Shown piece after piece: positions 59,078-64,000 of a DNA stretch of 64,000 nucleotides. The stretch is from CAVOGJ01 sp963700865. GTDB taxonomy: Bacteria > Planctomycetota > Planctomycetia > Pirellulales > Pirellulaceae. Under the pieces are notes generated by a model that had not been told where the DNA came from, did no database searches, and saw only the letters and a list, made by a program, of their open reading frames with translations. A program made the position numbers and the translations under genes. The stretch covers positions 62,001 to 126,000 of the forward strand of contig CAVOZC010000007.1 of assembly GCA_963700865.1 (NCBI GenBank), read 5' to 3'. Position 1 is the stretch's first letter, and each line of letters begins with the position of its first letter.

Positions 59078-60234
59078 CTAAGTGGCCACGGACGATTCGG
59101 GTTCCGTCAGCCGCCCTCGCGCGGCTTGAACGACGTCCATGGCGATCGCGGGTGACTCGGCCAGCGCCGTGAGATGTCCCATTTTCCGGCCAGGTCGTGC
59201 CTCGCGCTTGCCGTACAAATGCAATTTGACCTGGGGCGCGGCACAGGCCTGCGCCCAGTGGGGCTCGCCCTGCTGCCACAACTCGCCCAGCAGATTGGCC
59301 ATGGCGGCCGGCCGCAGCTGCTCGGTCGATCCCAAGGGGAGACCGCAGACCGCGCGGACCTGCTGCTCGAACTGGCACGTCACATGCGCATCGATGGTCA
59401 GGTGTCCCGAGTTGTGGGGCGCGGAGCCAGCTCGTTAATCAGCAATTCCCCGTCGTGCGTCAAAAAGAACTCGACGCACAAAACTCCCACGACATCCAAT
59501 TGGTCCATGACGGCCTGGGCGATCTCCACGGCCCCGCCGCGCACCGATGGGGGAATGTCGGCCGGCGAAATTGAAATGTCAAGAATATGATGGCGATGGA
59601 TATTCTGGAACGGTTCGTAGGCGGCAAATTGCCCGTCCATGCCGCGTGCGGCCACGACCGAGATTTCCTGCTCAAAATCAACAAATGACTCTAAGATGGC
59701 TTCTTCGGTCTGCATCGCTGTCCAGACGGCTGCCAGATCACACGCGGCGTCGACGCGAGATTGTCCTTTACCGTCGTATCCCCAGGCGGCCGTCTTGAGG
59801 ACGGCGGCCTGGGGGGACTCGGACAGCGCCGCTTGCAAGTCCGCCAATGAGTGGATGGGGCGAAAAGGCGTCACCGGCAGCCCCGCCGCACGCAGGAAGG
59901 ATTTTTCGCGGAGTCGATGCTGGGCCGTGTAGAGCAATTGCCCGTGTGGTCGCGTGGGCACATGCCGCTCGACGAGTTCAATCGTTTCCACTGGCACGTT
60001 TTCAAATTCAAACGTCACCACATCGACCGAACGGGCAAACTCGGCGACCTGCTCCAGATCATCGTAGGCCGCGTCCACTTCGACGTCGGCCACCTGTCCC
60101 GCCGGCGTGTCGTCCGCCGGCGAGAGGACGTGGACGCGGTAGCCGAGACGGCGAGCCGCGATGGCGAACATGCGGCCCAATTGGCCGCTGCCGAGCACGC
60201 CCAGCCTCGCACCGGGAAGGATCGGGCGGCTCAT
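59078..60234 (-). CDS. purK: 5-(carboxyamino)imidazole ribonucleotide synthase PurK, one frame break
   Basis: The ATG at 60234 overlaps the purE stop (ATGA). The ~385-residue ATP-grasp enzyme starts GARLGVLGSGQLGRM and has TFEFENVP, LKTAAWGYDGKGQ and NELAPRPHN-like text. At ~59417 the run of four C should be five: with one added C the reading continues as NSGHLTIDA into the C-terminal region. PurK converts AIR, bicarbonate and ATP to N5-CAIR in purine synthesis. Confidence 0.92.
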
Positions 60235-60726
60235 TCCAGCACGTCCTCTCGGACCTGATCGGTTTGCAATTGCGAAAACTCCTGCAGGCGGGCCCGCAGA
60301 CCCGCATCCTCGATGGCCAGGATGCGGACCGCCAGCAGTCCGGCGTTCTTGGCACCCGCTGCGCCAATGGCCAGTGTACCGACCGGAACGCCGCCTGGCA
60401 TCTGGACAATCGAGAGGAGCGAATCCAGGCCCGAGAGGGCGCGACTCTGGACCGGTACGCCGAGGACAGGAAGCGTCGTCTGCGCGGCCACCATGCCTGG
60501 CAAGTGCGCGGCACCGCCGGCGCCGGCAATGATGATCTTCAGGCCGCGGGCTTCCGCCGTCTGGGCGTACTCGCACATCCAGGCGGGAGTCCGGTGAGCC
60601 GAAACGATCTGACACTCGTGCGGGACTTGGAACTGAGCTCAGCAATTCCGCCGCCAAACGCATCGTCTCCCAGTCGGATTGACTTCCCATGATCACGCCG
60701 ACAAGAGGCTTGTCGCTATTGGTCAT
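60231..60726 (-). CDS. purE: N5-CAIR mutase PurE, one frame break
   Basis: The ATG at 60726 begins MTNSDKPLVGVIMGSQSDWETM, the PurE N-terminal motif. One extra base at ~60638 (in GAGCTCAG) breaks the frame; removing it restores LLSQFQVPHECQIVSAHRTP, followed by AGAGGAAHLPGM and PVQSRALSGLDSLLSIVQMP. The restored length is ~164 residues, normal for PurE, which converts N5-CAIR to CAIR. It is translationally coupled to purK. Confidence 0.92.
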
Positions 60727-60760
60727 TGGTCACGGCCTTTCGTGGATTGGGGCTTCGTCT

Positions 60761-61159
60761 TCATGCTGGCCGCTGACCCGATGCTGAGTCTTCCTGATCA
60801 GCGAAGGCGTCCGGATCGCCGATCAATTGCAATAAATCGCCGATCTTGCGATGTGCCTCAATCGGATGCCGCAACGGCAAGTGCTGCAGGACACGATAGT
60901 GATTTTGACGGCCGACGCGTTCCCGCTCGATGAAGCCGCCATCCTCCAGGTCATGGATGATTTTCTGCACGGCCCGCTCCGTGATCCCGACGCGGCGGGC
61001 GACTTCGCGGAGCACGAGATGCGGGTCGGCGTCCAAAAGAATGAGCACGTGGGCGTGGTTCGTGAGAAACGTCCAGCGGGCCGCGGAGTCGGGCTTGGCG
61101 GCAGCGGGCGATGAGGCCTCCTGCGAAGCCGTGCGCGTGGTTTTCTTCGTCTTTGCCAT
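60761..61159 (-). CDS. Winged-helix transcriptional regulator next to the DAB genes
   Basis: The ATG at 61159 starts MAKTKKTTRTASQEASSP; the upstream extension of the frame crosses palindromic repeats and is rejected. The 132-residue product has a basic N-terminal tail and a winged helix-turn-helix domain (ARWTFLTNHAHVLILL, REVARRVGITERAVQKIIHDLEDGGFIERERVG, split). It resembles MarR/ArsR-type small regulators. It is divergent from dabB, with the dab promoter between them, and so may control inorganic-carbon uptake. Confidence 0.8.
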   Translation of the reverse strand: MAKTKKTTRTASQEASSPAAAKPDSAARWTFLTNHAHVLILLDADPHLVLREVARRVGITERAVQKIIHDLEDGGFIERERVGRQNHYRVLQHLPLRHPIEAHRKIGDLLQLIGDPDAFADQEDSASGQRPA

Positions 61160-61197
61160 GTTGCTGCGCCCGAGGGGCGGGACGCTGTCATCCGTGG

Positions 61198-61290
61198 GAT
61201 AGGCTTCTAGCCTGTCTTGGGACCAGTAGCGTTGAAATAAAGTTGAGCGATCGACTTGGAGGTAGCGTTGACAGGCTGGAAGCCTGTCCC
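61198..61290. repeat. Two palindromic GGCTTCYAGCC elements upstream of the dab promoter
   Basis: The element TAGGCTTCTAGCCTGTC (61202-61218) and its inverted relative GACAGGCTGGAAGCCTGTCC (61269-61288) each contain an AGGCT-N3-AGCCT palindrome. They flank ~50 bases in the gap between the winged-helix gene and dabB. Confidence 0.65.
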
Positions 61291-61472
61291 ACGTCCAGGG
61301 CTCGATCGCCGAGAGGCTGGGAGCCCGGGCTGGGGCTGAGTCTAACATATACGGTGCGAAATAAAATTCGTGAATTTGTCGGCGTCACAGAGGCCGGTTT
61401 TTAGGGCATTTTTGCCTGTGCGAGGCGGCTAGGAGCCCCCGTTGGGCTGATTTCTTACCCCTTTCAGTATTG

Positions 61473-61500
61473 TTGACAGGAAATATATACGATATATAAT
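61473..61500 (+). promoter_or_regulatory. Near-consensus promoter of dabB-dabA with A/T palindrome
   Basis: TTGACA (61473-61478) and TATAAT (61495-61500) match the consensus fully, 16 bases apart. The spacer and -10 form ATATATACGATATAT, an A/T inverted repeat and the only A/T-rich stretch in this GC-rich gap; a repressor bound here would block the promoter. The 5' leader to dabB would be ~67 nt. Confidence 0.75.
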
Positions 61501-61573
61501 TCGCGTATTAAAAGTTATGTATTGTGCTTCGCTCTAGGGCGGGGCGGGCCACGAGAACGGGAAGGGCACCTGA

Positions 61574-63176
61574 ATGAATCTACCGTCGATCACGTACCTG
61601 ACGCTGCCGGTCGCCTGCCTCTGGGCGGCGGGCTTCCTCCCCTCTCGCTGGGCCAATCGCCACGCGACGCTCATGCGGAGGCTGGTCACCGGGTTGGCTG
61701 GTCTGCAGTGTCTGGCGGCCCTCGGCTACGCGGTGGTCTTTCTGGGCTCGGGCAGCGGCGTCCAGCACGATCACCTGTGGGGCAAATACGGGGGGGCCTT
61801 TGACGCGCCACTCGCGGCCAGTTTGTATTATGACGGAGCCACGAGCCTGATGTTCTTACTGGTCAGCTTCGTGGGCTGGATCATTTGCCGCTATTCGGTG
61901 CGCTACCTCGACGGGGAAGCGACCCAAGGTCGGTACTTTCGCTGGACGGCGTTCACGATTGGTTCGGTCTCGTGGATGATCCTCGCGGGCAACCTGTTGA
62001 TGTTTTTCGCCGCCTGGGTGGCGACCAGTCTCGGGTTGCATCAGCTTCTGCTGCATTACGGTCAGCGGCCGGCGGCGCGTTGCGCGGCGTGGACGAAGTT
62101 CGCGATCAGTCGCCTGGGTGATTTGGCCCTCCTGGGAGCGCTTGTGCTGACGTACACGGCGTTCCGCACGTTTGATTTCGCGGAACTATTCGCGGCGGTG
62201 GATGGTTCGTCGGGGGCGGGTGCTCTGCCCCATCCCACGGCACATTGGATCGGCTGGCTGTTGGTGCTGGGGGCGGTGACCAAATCGGCGCAACTCCCTT
62301 TCCACAGCTGGCTGCCGCAGACAATGGAGACGCCGACCCCGGTTTCGGCGTTGATGCATGCGGGCATCGTCAATGCTGGCGGCTATCTGGTGATCCGTAC
62401 CAGTCCCTTGATTTCACTGACGCCCTCAGCGCTGATTTGCCTGGCGGCGGTGGGCGCCGCCACCGCTTGCTTTGCGTCCGTGGTCATGCTGACACAGACG
62501 AGTATCAAGCGATCGTTGGCCTATTCCACGATCGCGCAGATGGGATTCATGATGTTGCAGTGTGGGCTGGGCGCCTTCTCGGCGGCCATGTTGCACATCC
62601 TGGCTCATTCGCTTTACAAAGCCCACGCTTTCCTCGGTAGTGGTGGTGTGTTGACGCACCGCGCGGCGATGGACGGGGGCAAGCTTGAAACTCGCGATGG
62701 CTTGGGCGGCGGTCGGCAGCTCGCTATTCGCGGCGGGCCTGACCGCCGCCGCCTTTTCGTTGGCCTTATTCGCCTTTGGCGTCGATCTGGCCGCGAAACC
62801 GGGCGGTTTGGTGTTGGGCTTCATTTTTTGCCTGGCGTTGACGGCCTGGCTGTGGCGTGTGTTCACGGCCGGACGTCGCGAAACGCAGTTTGCCAGCATC
62901 CTGGTCGTCGGCACGTTGGCGCTGGCTTACGTCGCGAGCTATACCCTGGTTGCACGGATCGTTGGTTCGAATCACGCTCTGCCCGCCTCCTCATTTCCAC
63001 CCGCCATCATCGCGACCGTTGTGGCCCTTGGATTTGCTTCCTTATTCGGGCTGCAAGCAGTTCTGCTGCACGGGCTGCGCACCCGCTGGTGGGAGGCGTT
63101 CTACGTCCACGCTTCGAATGGATTCTACGTCGATGCCGTCGTACGTCGCATCGTCCGTACCTTCGTGACCTCCTGA
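61574..63176 (+). CDS. dabB: DabB: NuoL/MrpA-like proton-conducting subunit of the inorganic-carbon system, one frame break
   Basis: A ~533-residue polytopic membrane protein of the NADH dehydrogenase subunit 5 family, with RYSVRYLDGE, the transmembrane core WLPQTMETPTPVSALMHAG (lysine and histidine channel residues nearby) and a C-terminal membrane part. At ~62677 a run of five G should be four: with one removed the reading continues from MDGASLKLAMAWAAVG. The gene is directly followed by dabA, so this is the DAB type, not complex I. It likely couples proton flow to CO2 hydration. Confidence 0.9.
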
Positions 63177-63239
63177 TCGCCCCGTTTTCATCGTTATTAC
63201 CATCCGGATATCCCTGTCCTGATAAGGAATTCGTCAATC

Positions 63240-64000
63240 ATGTCTGTGTTCACTCCGCCACATGAGGCCGGTCATGCCCGTAGTCGCCGAAAAGGTCTGG
63301 CTTTACCTCAGGCCGCCGCGACATCGACTGGCGTGCATGAGTTGCTCGATCGCGTCGGCAATAGGATCGCCCCGCTTTGGCCGCTTGACGACTATGTGGC
63401 AGTGAACCCGTTCGCGGGCCTGGCTGCGCACTCCTTTCTGGCGGCTCGCCGGCAGCTCCGTTCCTTTTCGGACTGTGAAACACTCATGCCACTCGCCTAC
63501 TACGCGGATCAACTCCGTCGTGGGGCGCTCAGCATTGCGGACCTCGAACAGGCGCTCGTCGATTGTCCTTCGCTGCCTGCGGACGGCCCGGTCGGCATGA
63601 CGGCGGAAGACATCTTCGCACAGCTGATGGCAATCCCGACGGGGACAGGTCTCGGTGACTTATCCGTTCCGGCTGCGAACCGGGCGCGTCGACTGCACAC
63701 CGTTTCCGAATCGCTCGATCGAGCCACCGGCTCGGAATGGACGGAGATCATTCTGGAAGAGATCGCCAAGGTGGCGGCCGCCCATTACGACGAAGGGCAG
63801 GCGTTCTGGAAGAGCCCTTGGCAGCACCTCTCGCTCTACGAGGCCTGGCAGCGTGCCATGCGGCACGACCGGCAAGTCGAGTTGCTCGGACTGACCGGAT
63901 TCCGCCAGCGGGTGGCAAAGCTCCCAGCGGATCCCGTCGAGGCCATCCCCATGCTGCTGCGTGACATTGGCGTGCCGACGCATCTCTGGGAACCCTTCCT
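63240..64000 (+). CDS. dabA: DabA: DUF2309 inorganic-carbon concentrating protein (3' end outside window)
   Basis: The ATG at 63240 starts a frame open to the end of the window (253 residues of a usual ~800-1000). Characteristic DabA text is RIAPLWPLDDYVAVNPFAGL, then HYDEGQAFWKSP and LTGFRQRVAKLP. DabA has a beta-carbonic-anhydrase-like zinc site, which would lie downstream and is not visible here. With DabB it accumulates bicarbonate in the cytoplasm. It starts 63 bases after dabB. Confidence 0.93.
   Translation, partial: MSVFTPPHEAGHARSRRKGLALPQAAATSTGVHELLDRVGNRIAPLWPLDDYVAVNPFAGLAAHSFLAARRQLRSFSDCETLMPLAYYADQLRRGALSIADLEQALVDCPSLPADGPVGMTAEDIFAQLMAIPTGTGLGDLSVPAANRARRLHTVSESLDRATGSEWTEIILEEIAKVAAAHYDEGQAFWKSPWQHLSLYEAWQRAMRHDRQVELLGLTGFRQRVAKLPADPVEAIPMLLRDIGVPTHLWEPF

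Noticed and set aside
61160..61348. N-terminal extension of the winged-helix regulator
   Set aside because: It crosses palindromic repeats and lacks protein-like features; the ATG at 61159 fits better.

Overview
The window looks like a chromosomal segment of a GC-rich planctomycete, probably of the Pirellulales type. The signs are four exported proteins with planctomycete sorting features (two PEP-CTERM proteins, a PEP-CTERM protein with dockerin repeats, and a dockerin protein with an N-terminal 'LExR..L' signature), a sulfatase, a type II secretion-like locus made of heavily modified pseudopilus genes, and a 16S rRNA gene that stands alone with its own promoter and terminator.

Layout. 1-8.8 kb is mostly housekeeping: the end of acetyl-CoA synthetase, a heavy-metal-domain lipoprotein, queC, plsC, rpsA (six S1 domains) with a bidirectional terminator, a PEP-CTERM protein, a primary-like alternative sigma factor and apt. 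8.9-15.2 kb is a leftward run: a frameshifted amidase, an acidic zinc-ribbon membrane protein, an M32 carboxypeptidase and a GNAT-like protein. 15.5-24.2 kb holds a BshB1-like deacetylase, a small conserved protein, xerC, a Rieske-PSP1 fusion, a receiver-HATPase fusion, an SH3-like exported protein, a DUF3592-like membrane protein and a cold-shock protein with a long leader. 24.6-38.0 kb is a ten-gene leftward operon (gspD-like, E, F, G, H, I, J, K, L-like, M-like). 38-50.6 kb has dockerin/PEP-CTERM proteins, a 293-bp tandem repeat, an acyl carrier protein, a secreted protein of unknown function, a DUF4954 protein, phosphotransacetylase and an exopolysaccharide initiating glycosyltransferase. 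50.7-52.7 kb is the orphan 16S unit. 52.9-60.7 kb has a lipoprotein hydrolase, DUF423, a YbhE-type lactonase, a small secreted protein, a sulfatase and purE-purK. 60.8-64 kb has a winged-helix regulator divergent from dabB-dabA, the energy-coupled inorganic-carbon (DAB) system, with an almost perfect promoter in between.

Sequence quality. Eighteen single-base frame breaks can be placed in fourteen genes, including purE and purK, often at short homopolymers. This is more like uncorrected sequencing indels than real decay, so the broken genes are annotated as single CDSs across the break.

Most striking for follow-up: the dabAB locus with its regulator and operator-like promoter; the secretin-like protein that has a long array of N domains but no visible secretin barrel; the Rieske-PSP1 fusion; the orphan 16S unit with a matching processing stem; and a family of palindromic GGCTTCCAGCC-type repeats scattered through the intergenic spaces.
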